Counted from the stretch's first letter, positions 43,449 to 52,937 are shown. The stretch is DNA of 64,000 nt from Paenibacillus hemerocallicola (GCF_006265175.1 NZ_VDCQ01000027.1:1-64000), one strand, 5' to 3'. Translations and numbers: made by a program. The notes: generated by a model not told the origin, from the letters alone.

Positions 43449-43516
43449 TAAACGTACGCCTAAAAAAACTATAAGAAACTATAAAGAGAAAATCATTTCG
43501 GATAGGTGAGTGGAAT

Positions 43517-44722
43517 ATGACCAAGGCTGCAAAAGGGCAAAAGCGGATGCTGCTGCTCATGATCAACATGTTTATCGCGATGCTCGGTATCGGGCTTATT
43601 ATCCCGGTTCTGCCCGACTTCCTGAGGGAGTTCGGCGCGGGCGGAAAGACGGCCGGCTATCTGGTGGCCGCGTTCGGGATTACGCAATTCATTTTTTCGC
43701 CGGTCGCCGGAGAATTATCCGACAAGTACGGTCGCAAGAGGATGATCGTTTCCGGACTGCTGTTGTTTACGATATCCAACCTGATCTTCGCCGCAGCCGG
43801 GCAAATATGGCTGCTGTACGTGTCCCGGCTCATTATGGGCATGGGCGCGGCGGCGATGATTCCGGCCATGCTGGCTTACGTCGCGGATATTACGACGGAG
43901 GAGAAGCGCGGGAAAGGCTTGGGCCTGCTGGGCGCTTCGATGTCGCTCGGCTTCGCGATCGGTCCCGGCATCGGCGGCTTTCTCGCCGAGTTCGGGCTGC
44001 GGGCCCCTTTCTATGTGTCGGCTGCGGTCGGGGTATTGGCGACGATCGGCTCGCTGCTGTTCGTTCCGGAGTCCTTATCCGCGGAAGCGCAGCTCGCTTC
44101 CAGGCAGGCGAACGTGAAGCGGGAACATATTTTCAAGCAATTCGGCAAATCGTTTAAATCCTCTTACTTTATCCTGCTTCTATTAATATTCTCGCTGACG
44201 TTCGGACTTGCCAATTTCGAAGCGATTTTCCCGCTGTTCGTCGACCAGAAGCATCACTATACCCCTATGGACATTTCCATCATCTTTACGGTAGGGGCAT
44301 TGGCGGGCACCATCATTCAAGCCGTCTTCATCGGCAGTCTGATCAACCGGTTCGGCGAAAGAGCGCTGATCAACTGGACGTTCCTCCTGTCCGCGATCGC
44401 TCTAGTCCTTATGCTGCTGTCCGGCAATTTCGCTTACGTGCTGGCCCTTACGGTGCTGTTCTTCGCGCTTACTTCGATCATGCGGCCGGCCATCAATACG
44501 CTGCTGTCCAAATCCGCCGGCGAGGAGCAAGGGTTTGTCGCCGGTATGAATAACGCATATATGAGTCTGGGCAATATTTTCGGCCCTGCGATAGCCGGAA
44601 CGCTGTTCGATATCCACATCAATGCGCCTTATGCGCTGGGAGCGATCATCCTGATCGCGAGCCTGTATTTGTCGATGACATGGGGACGGAAAGCGAAGCC
44701 GAGCATCGCTTTGGCGAAGTGA
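43517..44722 (+). CDS. MFS multidrug exporter (Bmr/NorA-like)
   Basis: 401 residues, 12 membrane helices. Motif A GELSDKYGRKRMIVSG (about 73-88) and motif C GIGPGIGG-like GFAIGPGIGGFL (about 149-160) mark a drug:H+ antiporter of the DHA1 subfamily. The gene begins 68 bases after the oxidoreductase stop with AGGTGAG before the ATG, probably in one transcript. Substrate unknown. Confidence 0.9.
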   Translation: MTKAAKGQKRMLLLMINMFIAMLGIGLIIPVLPDFLREFGAGGKTAGYLVAAFGITQFIFSPVAGELSDKYGRKRMIVSGLLLFTISNLIFAAAGQIWLLYVSRLIMGMGAAAMIPAMLAYVADITTEEKRGKGLGLLGASMSLGFAIGPGIGGFLAEFGLRAPFYVSAAVGVLATIGSLLFVPESLSAEAQLASRQANVKREHIFKQFGKSFKSSYFILLLLIFSLTFGLANFEAIFPLFVDQKHHYTPMDISIIFTVGALAGTIIQAVFIGSLINRFGERALINWTFLLSAIALVLMLLSGNFAYVLALTVLFFALTSIMRPAINTLLSKSAGEEQGFVAGMNNAYMSLGNIFGPAIAGTLFDIHINAPYALGAIILIASLYLSMTWGRKAKPSIALAK

Positions 44723-44832
44723 GGGAGCCGCATCCCGCTTCCGATGAGAAGGCACGCTTCTTGACTCGGCAAGCGCCGATGCCCTAAACTTAAACCAGTT
44801 GATTCTATACGGGGTAAAGGAGTGTGCGCCTC

Positions 44833-45582
44833 TTGCAAAGCATCCATGAAAACGACCCGTCGACAGGCGGTCCGGAAGATGACGCGGCGGATACGTTGGA
44901 CGGCTTCGGAGAAGGCGCGTTTTGCGAAACGACCAGACGGGTCGTCCTGATCAGCCCGTTCCCGGCGGCCGTCCGGTCTCTCGTTATGGCGCTTACGATC
45001 CGCTGCTACGATGTGCTCGTATTCCATCACGAGAACGATCCGATTCTCCCTGCGCTCCAAAGCGATCTGGTCATCGTGGACCGTACGAGAAGCGTGGCGG
45101 ACGAATCGCTGAAGCCGGTAGCCTTTGCCCAAAACGCCCTGCTCCTCGTCCATGCCTCGAACGATACGGCCGTCGGCGAGGGCAACCGTTTCGTCTGGCC
45201 CGGACCGCTCCGCTCCGCCTTGGCGAAAATCGAGGAGCTGGCGAGCCGGAACGACTCTTCTCCCGCTCCGGCAAGCGCCGGGCAGTGGCTGAGGCATAAA
45301 GACGTCGTGATGGATTTGAAGCGGATCACCGTCCACAAGGCCGGCTCGAAGATCGAGCTGACCCGAACCGAGTTCGATCTGTTTAAAATGCTGCTCGCGA
45401 ACGGCGGCGGTGTCTTGACCCGGCAGGAAATGATGACGCAGCTATGGGGGGACGGCTATTTCGGCGGAAGCAATTCGGTCGATGTCCATATCAAGAGCCT
45501 TCGGCACAAGCTGGGCGACGATCCGAAAAGACCGGAATATATTGCGACCGTGCGAGGGATCGGCTATCGGATCGCCGATTGA
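44833..45582 (+). CDS. Atypical winged-helix response regulator-like protein
   Basis: About 249 residues. A TTG at 44833 is preferred (ten bases after AAAGGAG); a GTG at 44824 is almost on top of the site. The N-terminal 35 residues are acidic and unlike a receiver. The middle domain (about 40-140) has receiver-like strands and one possible phosphoacceptor (SDLVIVDR), but the first strand reads RRVVLISPF with no acidic pair, so normal phosphorylation is doubtful. The C-terminus is a clear OmpR/PhoB winged helix (LTRTEFDLFKMLLANGGGVL, VDVHIKSLRHKLGDD, TVRGIGYRI). No kinase gene adjoins it. It is the only regulator next to the ectoine cluster. Confidence 0.75.
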   Translation: MQSIHENDPSTGGPEDDAADTLDGFGEGAFCETTRRVVLISPFPAAVRSLVMALTIRCYDVLVFHHENDPILPALQSDLVIVDRTRSVADESLKPVAFAQNALLLVHASNDTAVGEGNRFVWPGPLRSALAKIEELASRNDSSPAPASAGQWLRHKDVVMDLKRITVHKAGSKIELTRTEFDLFKMLLANGGGVLTRQEMMTQLWGDGYFGGSNSVDVHIKSLRHKLGDDPKRPEYIATVRGIGYRIAD

Positions 45583-45959
45583 AGCCACAGCACGCGGACG
45601 CTCCCGAATACGCGAATAAAACATGGCCGACAGCGCAGTTGCGATGAACTTTCATCGCGATGCGCTGTTTTTTCTTTCACGCGATTTTTTTTGCTCGACA
45701 TCCGTGAAGCCATTTACCTGGCCGCTGACCTGTTGCTCGTCCCCTTTTGCCTTATGCAGAAGGCGTTTGGGAGCATTTGGGAGGAATTGGCGGGATATGG
45801 GGGGATTTTACCATGTGCTCCCGGTAATCTGCTCTCACGGGAGGAGAGCCGGGCTCAGTCCCGCTCAGCGGGCGAGACCGGGGATGAGCCGATCGGAGCG
45901 AACATGTTACCCTTATATGGGGCCCCGAAATACGGAACGGATACGAGAGGAGTTACGGT
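45583..45959. other. Intergenic region upstream of ehuB
   Basis: Contains the terminator at 45630-45677 and presumably the promoter of the ehu-ect cluster. No strong sigma-A sequence was recognised; GAGAGGAG before the ehuB ATG is the ribosome binding site. A 90-codon frame here lacks supporting features. Confidence 0.5.
45630..45677 (+). terminator. Terminator after the winged-helix regulator gene
   Basis: ACAGCGCA and TGCGCTGT enclose an inner GCGATGAA/TTCATCGC stem, followed by TTTTTTC. Confidence 0.85.
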
Positions 45960-46874
45960 ATGAAGAAAGGGTTTGGTCTGCTGCTGGCGCTTCTGCTCGG
46001 CGGCATTGCGGTTACCGGCTGCGGAGGCGGCGATTCGGCTCCGACAGGCGCTGGCGCAACCCCGTCCGACAGCCAGACGTCCGCATCGGAATCTACGCTC
46101 GAGAAAGCAAGGAAGCAAGGCTACATTACGGTAGGCTTCGCCAACGAGAAGCCTTACGCATATGCGACTCCGGACGGCAAGCTGACCGGAGAAGCGGTGG
46201 AAGTGGCAAGAGTCGTCTTGAATAAACTGGGGATCAAAGAAGTGAACGGGGTGCTGACGGAATTCGGCGCGCTCATTCCGGGACTGAAGGCCAAACGGTT
46301 CGACATGATTACGGCCGGGATGTTCATAACGCCGGAGCGCGCCAAAGAAGTGCTGTTCGCCAACCCCGAGTACAGCATCGGCGAGGCGATCGCGGTGAAG
46401 AAAGGAAACGCCGCCGGTCTGCGCAGCTATGCGGACATTGCCAAAAACAAAGACATCAAGGTCGCCGCCATGGTCGGCGCCATAGAGGAACAATATTTGA
46501 CCAAATCGGGCGTGGCCAAGGAGCAAATCGTGACTGTGCCCGACCAGCCTTCGGCGATATCCGCCTTGCAGTCGGACCGCGTACAGGCGGTTACGATGAC
46601 CGGTCCCGCGCTGCAGGCGATGCTCGATTCGGCCAAGGACGGCAATCTGGAGCGGGTAGCCGATTTCGAGCAGCCGACGATTGACGGCAAGAGCGTGCGG
46701 GGCTTCGGTGCGGCGGCATTCCGCCCGGGAGAAGACGAGTTCGTCAAAGCGTATAACGCGGAGCTTGCGAAGCTGGAGTCTTCCGGCGAGCTGCTGAACA
46801 TTTTGGAGCCGTTCGGGTTTACGAAGGATGAACTGCCTGGCGGCAAAACCGCCGAGGAGCTGACGAAGCCGTGA
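45960..46874 (+). CDS. ehuB: Ectoine/hydroxyectoine-binding lipoprotein EhuB
   Basis: 304 residues. Lipoprotein signal (LLLALLLGGIAVTGCGGG). The mature part follows EhuB closely: YITVGFANEKPYAYATPDGK, GVLTEFGALIPGLKAKRFD, ITAGMFITPERAKEVLFANP. EhuB captures ectoine and hydroxyectoine outside the membrane with aromatic cage residues. First gene of the four-gene ABC importer that leads directly into the biosynthetic genes, on the same strand. Confidence 0.88.
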   Translation: MKKGFGLLLALLLGGIAVTGCGGGDSAPTGAGATPSDSQTSASESTLEKARKQGYITVGFANEKPYAYATPDGKLTGEAVEVARVVLNKLGIKEVNGVLTEFGALIPGLKAKRFDMITAGMFITPERAKEVLFANPEYSIGEAIAVKKGNAAGLRSYADIAKNKDIKVAAMVGAIEEQYLTKSGVAKEQIVTVPDQPSAISALQSDRVQAVTMTGPALQAMLDSAKDGNLERVADFEQPTIDGKSVRGFGAAAFRPGEDEFVKAYNAELAKLESSGELLNILEPFGFTKDELPGGKTAEELTKP

Positions 46875-46896
46875 CCGGCCTAAGGGGGCGGGGCCG

Positions 46897-47556
46897 ATGC
46901 AAGCGGTAATGGAGCTTCTCCCGGCCATGTGGAAGGGCACGGCCGTGACGCTTACGGTTACGGTGCTGGCCGCCATAACGGCTCTGCTGCTGTCGGTGGC
47001 GGCCGGTATCGCCCGGCAGTCCCGGCTCGCGCCGGTGCGCTGGCTCACGGCCGTGTACGTCGAGGCTTTCCGCGGGACGTCGCTGCTCGTGCAGCTGTTC
47101 TGGCTGTATTTCGCTTTCCCGTTGCTGTTCGACATCCGGATGTCGGCCATGACGGCGGCGGTGCTCGCTCTCGGGCTGAATTACGGCGCATACGGCTCGG
47201 AGATCGTGCGCAGCTCTATCGAGGCCGTGCCCCGAGGACAAACGGAGGCGGCCATCGCGCTGAATATGACGCCCGGTCAGCGGCTGTGGCGCATTATCGG
47301 CCCGCAAGCTTTGCGGATGGCGCTGCCCTCCCTGGGCAATCTGCAAATCGAGCTGTTGAAGGGGACGTCGCTCGTTTCTCTCATTACGCTTTCCGAATTG
47401 ACTTACCAAGGCATGATGCTGCGCTCGTACGACATGTCTCGAACGGCGATCATTTTCGGCCTCATTCTGCTTATTTATTTCGTGATCGCCCAGCTTCTGA
47501 CCTTCATGGTCCGTCTTCTGGAGCGGCGGTTCGCAGTGGGGAGGTCGCAAGCATGA
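46897..47556 (+). CDS. ehuC: Ectoine ABC transporter permease EhuC
   Basis: 219 residues, about five helices, polar amino acid (HisMQ) permease family. The conserved loop EAAIALNMTPGQRLWRIIGPQA (about 127-148) contacts the ATPase. It starts 22 bases after ehuB with a GGGGCGGGG site and overlaps the next permease gene by four bases (ATGA). Confidence 0.88.
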   Translation: MQAVMELLPAMWKGTAVTLTVTVLAAITALLLSVAAGIARQSRLAPVRWLTAVYVEAFRGTSLLVQLFWLYFAFPLLFDIRMSAMTAAVLALGLNYGAYGSEIVRSSIEAVPRGQTEAAIALNMTPGQRLWRIIGPQALRMALPSLGNLQIELLKGTSLVSLITLSELTYQGMMLRSYDMSRTAIIFGLILLIYFVIAQLLTFMVRLLERRFAVGRSQA

Positions 47557-48206
47557 AGTGGAGCTGGGACTATGCATGGAGCATCCTGCCGAAGCTGCTG
47601 GTGGTCGTGCCCGTGACGATCGGCGCCGCGCTGTGCGGCTTTGCGCTCGCGGTCATCCTCGGCCTGCCCCTTTCGATCGGCAAACGCTCGAAGCGCAAGG
47701 CGGTCTCGCGAACGGTGGCGTTCGTGCTGGAGCTGATCCGCTCGACGCCTCTGCTCATTCAACTGCTACTTTTGTTCTATGCGCTGCCGCTCTACGGCAT
47801 TTCCTTGTCCCCGTTCACGGCCGGCGTCCTCGGGCTCGGCATCCATTATGCCGCGTATATGGCCGAGGTGTACCGATCGGGAATCGAGGCGGTTCCGGGC
47901 GGGCAGTGGGAGGCGGCCAAGGCGCTCAATTTCTCGCCCCGGCAAACGTGGTTCCGACTCATTTTGCCGCAGGCGATTCCTCCGGTTTTTCCGGTCATGG
48001 GCAATTATTTGATCGTCATGTTCAAAGAAACGCCGATTTTATCCGCGATTACGCTAATCGAAATTTTGCAGACGGCCAAATCGCTGGGCTCGGTTTCCTT
48101 CCGCTATATCGAGGCGTTTACGCTGGTCGGTTTGTTGTTTTTCTTGATGAGCTACGGCTCGTCGCTGCTGCTGAAGCGGCTGGAGCTCGGATTGAAACGA
48201 AAATAA
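47553..48206 (+). CDS. ehuD: Ectoine ABC transporter permease EhuD
   Basis: 217 residues, second HisMQ-type permease, with [20 protein letters not shown] (about 127-146) as the ATPase contact loop and five helices. Start overlaps the ehuC stop; GTGGGGAGG is the ribosome binding site. Confidence 0.88.
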   Translation: MKWSWDYAWSILPKLLVVVPVTIGAALCGFALAVILGLPLSIGKRSKRKAVSRTVAFVLELIRSTPLLIQLLLLFYALPLYGISLSPFTAGVLGLGIHYAAYMAEVYRSGIEAVPGGQWEAAKALNFSPRQTWFRLILPQAIPPVFPVMGNYLIVMFKETPILSAITLIEILQTAKSLGSVSFRYIEAFTLVGLLFFLMSYGSSLLLKRLELGLKRK

Positions 48207-48219
48207 GCTCGGGGGGGTT

Positions 48220-49044
48220 ATGCCGGTGAATATGGCCGACAGCATTGGAACGAGCGTGCGGGAGATGGCCGCCTTGCAGCCGGTCGTCCGCTATCGGGAT
48301 ATCCGCAAATCGTACGGGGAGACCGAGGTGCTAGGCGGCATCGACCTCGATTTGTACCCCGGCGAGAAGGTGGCCGTCATCGGTCCGAGCGGCTCGGGCA
48401 AAACGACGCTGGCGCGCATTCTGATGACGCTCGAATATCCGACCGGCGGCACGATCGAGGTGGACGGGGAACAGCTGTGGCACAGGAGAGTGAAGGGTCG
48501 CATGGTACGGGCGGACGAGAAGCATCTGCACCGCATTCGCAGCTCGATCGGGATGGTGTTCCAGCATTTCCACCTGTTTCCCCATTTGTCCATTATCCGC
48601 AATGTGACGGAAGCGCCCATCCACGTGTTGAACATGCCGAAGGAGCAGGCGAGGGCCGAAGCGATGGAACTGCTCGACAAGGTAGGCATGAAGGATAAGG
48701 CGGACGCCTATCCGAGCCAATTGTCGGGGGGACAGAAGCAGCGCGTCGCGATCGCCCGGGCGTTGATCATGAAGCCGAAGGTGATGCTGTTCGACGAGGT
48801 GACGTCCGCGCTCGATCCCGAGCTTGTCGGGGAAGTGCTGAAGGTCATCAAGGAATTGGCGGAGGAAAGCTCGATGACAATGCTGCTCATTACGCACGAA
48901 ATGGACTTCGCCCGCGATGTGGCGGACCGGGTCATCTTCACCGACGGCGGGCAGCTCGTCGAGGAGGGGCCGCCCGAGGCCATCTTCGAGCATCCGCGCA
49001 GCGAACGGCTCAGGTCGTTCCTGTCCCGCTTCCGCGGCCGCTGA
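48220..49044 (+). CDS. ehuA: Ectoine ABC transporter ATP-binding protein EhuA
   Basis: 274 residues. Walker [10 protein letters not shown] at about 51-59, Q-loop FQHFHLFPH, signature LSGGQKQR, Walker [14 protein letters not shown] and H-loop [13 protein letters not shown]. Polar amino acid importer ATPase type. It begins 13 bases after ehuD and ends 19 bases before ectA, so uptake and synthesis genes are probably co-transcribed. Confidence 0.9.
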   Translation: MPVNMADSIGTSVREMAALQPVVRYRDIRKSYGETEVLGGIDLDLYPGEKVAVIGPSGSGKTTLARILMTLEYPTGGTIEVDGEQLWHRRVKGRMVRADEKHLHRIRSSIGMVFQHFHLFPHLSIIRNVTEAPIHVLNMPKEQARAEAMELLDKVGMKDKADAYPSQLSGGQKQRVAIARALIMKPKVMLFDEVTSALDPELVGEVLKVIKELAEESSMTMLLITHEMDFARDVADRVIFTDGGQLVEEGPPEAIFEHPRSERLRSFLSRFRGR

Positions 49045-49063
49045 CAGAAAGGAGCAGACGCTT

Positions 49064-49576
49064 ATGGAAACAACCCGTCCCTGCGGGACGGTGCTATACC
49101 GGCGTCCGCTCCCCGACGATGCAAGCGCCGTATGGCGTCTAGTCAAGGAGAGCGGCAAGCTGGATCCGAATTCCGCCTATTGTTATATGCTGTTGTTCAA
49201 CTATTTTGCAGGCACCTGTCTCGTAGCCGAGCGGGAGGAACGCATCATCGGTTTCGTGACGGCCTTCGCGCCGCCCGAGCCCGTTGAGCGGGAATCGTTG
49301 TTCGTATGGCAAATCGCCGTAGCTCCCGAAGCGAGGGGGCAGGGCGTCGCTACGGCTTTGCTGAGGCAGCTGCTCGCGCTGCCCGCATGCCGGTCGGCGG
49401 CGCGGCTGGAAGCGACGGTATCGCCCGGCAACGGGCCGTCGCGGCGGCTGTTCGAAGCGTTTGCCCGCGAAAGGGGCACGGTACTGGAAACGGCGGGTGA
49501 GGGCTTTCCCGCTGCATTATTTCCGGAGCAGGGCCATGAAGACGAGCCGATCGTAAGGATCAGCCTGACCGTTTGA
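49064..49576 (+). CDS. ectA: L-2,4-diaminobutyrate acetyltransferase
   Basis: 170 residues from the ATG at 49064 (AAAGGAG site). GNAT fold matching EctA: YRRPLPDDASAVWRLVKESG, KLDPNSAYCYMLLFNYFAGT, FVWQIAVAPEARGQGVATAL (acetyl-CoA motif, about 83-102), EATVSPGNGPSRRLFEAFAR. Transfers acetyl from acetyl-CoA to diaminobutyrate, the second step of ectoine synthesis. Confidence 0.95.
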   Translation: METTRPCGTVLYRRPLPDDASAVWRLVKESGKLDPNSAYCYMLLFNYFAGTCLVAEREERIIGFVTAFAPPEPVERESLFVWQIAVAPEARGQGVATALLRQLLALPACRSAARLEATVSPGNGPSRRLFEAFARERGTVLETAGEGFPAALFPEQGHEDEPIVRISLTV

Positions 49577-49613
49577 CCGTACGGAATAGGAAGAATACGA
49601 AGGAGGAACTGCC

Positions 49614-50954
49614 ATGACGAACGGAGGATTGCTTCAAAGCGAAGGTACGCTTGCGTTGTTCGAGGAACTGGAGTCCGAAGTGCGGAGCTATTGCCGGTCG
49701 TTTCCGGCGGTGTTCCGCAAAGCGCTGGATTGGACCGTATGGGACCGCGAGGGGAACGTTTATTTGGACTTTTTCGCCGGCGCCGGCGCGCTGAATTATG
49801 GCCACAACAACGCGAGGATGAAGGAGAAGCTCGTCCGCTATTTGCTCGAGGACGGCATCAGCCACAGTCTGGATATGGCCACCGAAGCGAAGGAGCGTTT
49901 TCTGGAAAAGTTTCGCGATGTCATTCTGAAGCCAAGAAGGATGAATTACAAGATCATGTTTCCCGGACCGACGGGGACGAACGCCGTCGAGGCGGCGCTG
50001 AAGCTCGCGCGCAAATCGACCGGGCGGACGAACATCATCGGATTTACGAACGCGTTTCACGGCATGACGCTGGGCGCGCTCGCCGTCACGGGAAATAAAT
50101 ATAAGCGTCAGGGCGCCGGCGTTCCGCTTCAATATGCGGCCTCCATGCCGTATGACGGCTACTTGGGCGCAGACGCGGATACGGTCGCCTATTTGGAAAA
50201 TATGCTGAACGACAGCGGCTCCGGCGTCCCGATGCCGGCCGCGGTCATCGTGGAGACGCTGCAGGGGGAAGGCGGCCTGAATGCGGCCGGAGCCGGGTGG
50301 CTGAAGCGGCTCGAGGCGCTGTGCCGGAAGTACGGCATCCTGCTCATCATCGACGATGTCCAGATGGGCTGCGGACGGACGGGACCGTTTTTCAGCTTCG
50401 AGCCGTTCGGCATCGAGCCGGATATGATCTGCCTGTCGAAGTCGATCGGCGGCTACGGGCTGCCCATGGCGCTCATGCTGATGAAGCCGGAGCTTGATAT
50501 ATGGGGGCCCGGGGAGCATAACGGCACGTTCCGCGGCAACAATCTCGCCTTCGTCTGCGCGACCGAAGCGCTCCGCTACTGGGAGGACGGCGAGTTCGAG
50601 AAGGAGATCGCCGAGAAGAGCACGCTGCTCGAGGGCGAGCTGAAGTCGATCATCGCGCGGTTCCCGCAGCTGAAGGCCGAATGGCGCGGGCGAGGGCTTA
50701 TGCAGGGGATCGCTTTCCCGACGGAAGGGTTGGCCGAGGACGTGTGCCGGGAGGCGTTCCGCCGGGGGCTTATTATGGAGACCTCGGGAACGGACAGCGA
50801 AGTGGCCAAGGTGATGCCGCCGCTGACGATCGACAAGGCATCCTTGAAGCGGGGACTGCGGCTACTGGCGGATAGCGTGGAGGAAGCGGCCGGACGGAGC
50901 CGGAAAATCGAACTGCTGCCGAAGGCTGCGGGATTGGGAGGAGAACGCATATGA
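49614..50954 (+). CDS. ectB: Diaminobutyrate-2-oxoglutarate transaminase
   Basis: 446 residues, class III PLP aminotransferase. [17 protein letters not shown] (cofactor phosphate) at 118-134, [29 protein letters not shown] (Asp at 247/248), Schiff-base Lys276 in [12 protein letters not shown]. Makes diaminobutyrate from aspartate semialdehyde, the first ectoine step. AAGGAGGAA is the ribosome binding site. The stop overlaps the next ATG (ATGA). The last 15 residues exceed the usual length slightly. Confidence 0.95.
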   Translation: MTNGGLLQSEGTLALFEELESEVRSYCRSFPAVFRKALDWTVWDREGNVYLDFFAGAGALNYGHNNARMKEKLVRYLLEDGISHSLDMATEAKERFLEKFRDVILKPRRMNYKIMFPGPTGTNAVEAALKLARKSTGRTNIIGFTNAFHGMTLGALAVTGNKYKRQGAGVPLQYAASMPYDGYLGADADTVAYLENMLNDSGSGVPMPAAVIVETLQGEGGLNAAGAGWLKRLEALCRKYGILLIIDDVQMGCGRTGPFFSFEPFGIEPDMICLSKSIGGYGLPMALMLMKPELDIWGPGEHNGTFRGNNLAFVCATEALRYWEDGEFEKEIAEKSTLLEGELKSIIARFPQLKAEWRGRGLMQGIAFPTEGLAEDVCREAFRRGLIMETSGTDSEVAKVMPPLTIDKASLKRGLRLLADSVEEAAGRSRKIELLPKAAGLGGERI

Positions 50955-52204
50955 TCGTACGACACCTGGACGAAGTAAAAGGGACCGAGCACGATGTGGA
51001 CACGGCTACATGGGTGAGCCGGCGTCTGCTGCTCCGCCGGGACGGCGTAGGCTTTTCTCTGCACGATACGACGATGAAGCCCGGCACGGAGACGGAGATG
51101 TGGTATAAAAACCATGTGGAGGCCGTCTACTGCATCGAAGGGGAAGGCGAGATCGAGGTCGTGGACGAGAACCGGACGTATCCGGTCAAGCCGGGGACGC
51201 TGTACGTGCTGGACGGCCACGAGAAGCACAAGCTGCGCAGCAAGACGTCCTTGCGCGTCGTCTGTGTGTTCAACCCGCCCTGCTCGGGCAAAGAGGTGCA
51301 CGACGCCGACGGCGCTTACTCGCTCGGGGAGCCGGATGCGTACCCGTCGAGGCACGCTCCCGAGCCTCGGCTGCTGGAGCGCGTCGACCCGGTCGTATAC
51401 GACAAAACGATCCGCCAATCGGTCATCGATGGCGGGCAGCTGGATGAATACGAGCGGACCGGATATTTGTTTCTCGACGGCTTCTTCTCGGCCGAGGAAG
51501 TGGAGGAGCTGCGCAGCGAGCTGCAACGGGTATGGCGGCAGGCGGAAGGGGACGACAGGGCCGAAATCATTCGCGAGCCGGACAGCGACGCTGTCCGCTC
51601 CGTCTTCGCCGTCCATCGGGACAACGCCGTGTTCGCCAAGCTGGCCGCGCATGAACGGCTGACGGCGGCGGTGAAGCAAATTTTGGGCAGCGAGGTTTAC
51701 GTGCACCAATCGCGGATCAATTTCAAGCCGGGCTTTACGGGGAAAGACTTTTACTGGCATTCCGATTTCGAGACGTGGCACGTGGAAGACGGCATGCCGC
51801 GCATGCGGGCGCTCAGCTGCTCGATCGCGCTGGAGGACAACTACTCCTTCAATGGGCCGCTCATGGTCATTCCGGGCTCCCAACGGCATTTCGTCTCGTG
51901 CGTCGGCGCGACACCGGAGAATCATTACGAGGAGTCGCTGCGCAAGCAGCAGTACGGGGTCCCGGACCCCGACAGCCTGACCCGGCTCGCCTCGGAAGGC
52001 GGGATCGTCGCCCCGGTCGGCAAGGCCGGCTCTGTGCTGCTGTTCGATTGCAATTTAATGCACGGCTCCAGCTCCAACATTTCGCCTTATCCGCGCAGCA
52101 ACGTGTTCCTCGTGTTCAACAGCGTAGAGAACAGACTGGCGGAGCCGTTCTCCGGCCAGAAGCCGCGCCCTGACTATATCGCTTCGCGAAAGGCGGGCGA
52201 ATGA
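50951..52204 (+). CDS. ectCD: Fused ectoine synthase-ectoine hydroxylase (EctC-EctD)
   Basis: 417 residues in one uninterrupted frame. Residues 1-128 are a full EctC cupin with iron ligands Glu57, Tyr85 and His93 and substrate residue Tyr52 ([20 protein letters not shown]). Residues 129-417 are a full Ect[21 protein letters not shown] start, signature [17 protein letters not shown] with iron ligands His270 and Asp272, and [14 protein letters not shown] with His371 and the 2-oxoglutarate Arg382. There is no stop, no internal start with a ribosome site, and hardly any linker. It should cyclise N-acetyl-diaminobutyrate to ectoine and hydroxylate it to 5-hydroxyectoine. ATGA overlap on both sides. 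Confidence 0.93.
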   Translation: MIVRHLDEVKGTEHDVDTATWVSRRLLLRRDGVGFSLHDTTMKPGTETEMWYKNHVEAVYCIEGEGEIEVVDENRTYPVKPGTLYVLDGHEKHKLRSKTSLRVVCVFNPPCSGKEVHDADGAYSLGEPDAYPSRHAPEPRLLERVDPVVYDKTIRQSVIDGGQLDEYERTGYLFLDGFFSAEEVEELRSELQRVWRQAEGDDRAEIIREPDSDAVRSVFAVHRDNAVFAKLAAHERLTAAVKQILGSEVYVHQSRINFKPGFTGKDFYWHSDFETWHVEDGMPRMRALSCSIALEDNYSFNGPLMVIPGSQRHFVSCVGATPENHYEESLRKQQYGVPDPDSLTRLASEGGIVAPVGKAGSVLLFDCNLMHGSSSNISPYPRSNVFLVFNSVENRLAEPFSGQKPRPDYIASRKAGE

Positions 52205-52626
52205 AGAAGTCCGGGAGACCTTCCGGCCAGCCGGCGCACATTCTCGTATCCGCGCCGAACCGGGCGGGAGAGATGTTTTTGTGCCGGCTCAGGCAGAAGG
52301 GGGTGCCTCATGCGGCTATGGTCAACAATTCGTTCGAGAGAAGCAGGCTGGAGGCGCTCGGCATCGGACCGGTCATCGTAGTCGATACGAAGGACAGAGC
52401 CACCTGGGTCCCGCCGGATATGCCGATCGGCAAAGTATTCCTGTTCGAGGACAGCATGAATTTGTGCTGCCGGTACATCCATATTTGCAAAACGTGGAAA
52501 ATCGATTCGATCCATGCGGTCACGCGCAGCGACTGTTCCAGAGCGGTCTACCGGTCGCTCGGCGTCAAGCATTTGACCTATACGACGAGACAGGATATTC
52601 CCGAGCTCGTACACAGGATGATTTGA
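52201..52626 (+). CDS. Uncharacterised protein ending the ectoine operon
   Basis: 141 residues, start overlapping the ectCD stop by four bases (ATGA), so it is translationally coupled and surely part of the operon. Rossmann-like alternation: strand AHILVSAPN, helix GEMFLCRLRQKG, strand AAMVNN, helix SRLEALGI, strand PVIVVDT, helix, strand SIHAVTRSD, helix, strand HLTYTTR. Three cysteines lie in RYIHICKTW / NLCC / DCS regions. No signal peptide. I know of no named ectoine gene with this sequence; a regulatory or accessory role is a guess. Confidence 0.75.
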   Translation: MKKSGRPSGQPAHILVSAPNRAGEMFLCRLRQKGVPHAAMVNNSFERSRLEALGIGPVIVVDTKDRATWVPPDMPIGKVFLFEDSMNLCCRYIHICKTWKIDSIHAVTRSDCSRAVYRSLGVKHLTYTTRQDIPELVHRMI

Positions 52627-52655
52627 CAGCGCTCGGGCGGAACCGATATCTTCAC

Positions 52656-52692
52656 GAAACCTTCATGAGACCTTCATGAAGGTTTCATTTTG
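52656..52692 (+). terminator. Probable terminator of the ectoine operon
   Basis: GAAACCTTCATG (52656-52667) pairs with CATGAAGGTTTC (52675-52686), followed by ATTTTGC. The T run is short. Confidence 0.6.
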
Positions 52693-52770
52693 CGTTCATC
52701 CTCCCTTCATGACGGGCGGCCGCGGCGGTGGTAAGCTTATAGCTACGGTAGGTCGCTGAACAAATGAGCA

Positions 52771-52903
52771 GAGGGTTTGGAATGATGCCGCAGAAGCGAG
52801 AGCGTTCGCATTTGTTGCCGGATTTTTGCCTATCAAGGGCTTATCAAATCAAGAAAATCCGGGAACAACGGCGATCGGAGGCATATTCCAGACCCGCAGC
52901 GGA
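52771..52903. repeat. 133-bp imperfect palindromic repeat, copy B
   Basis: Second copy of the element at 39051-39182: same ends (GAGGGTTTGGA and GCAGCGGA), same inner arms (GCGTTCGCATTTGTT and GGGAACAACGGCGATCGGA), different loop. It ends 34 bases before the trxB ATG. Confidence 0.75.
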
Positions 52904-52937
52904 CTTGTTCGCCGGCCCTATAAGGGAGGGGATCATC

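Noticed and set aside
45691-45963. 90-codon plus-strand frame upstream of ehuB
   Set aside because: No ribosome site, overlaps the ehuB start region, and the C-terminal half is low-complexity; treated as leader or promoter DNA.
45960-49044. Ehu genes as a general polar amino acid importer
   Set aside because: The layout alone would allow it, but EhuB-specific sequence blocks and direct linkage to ectA favour ectoine.
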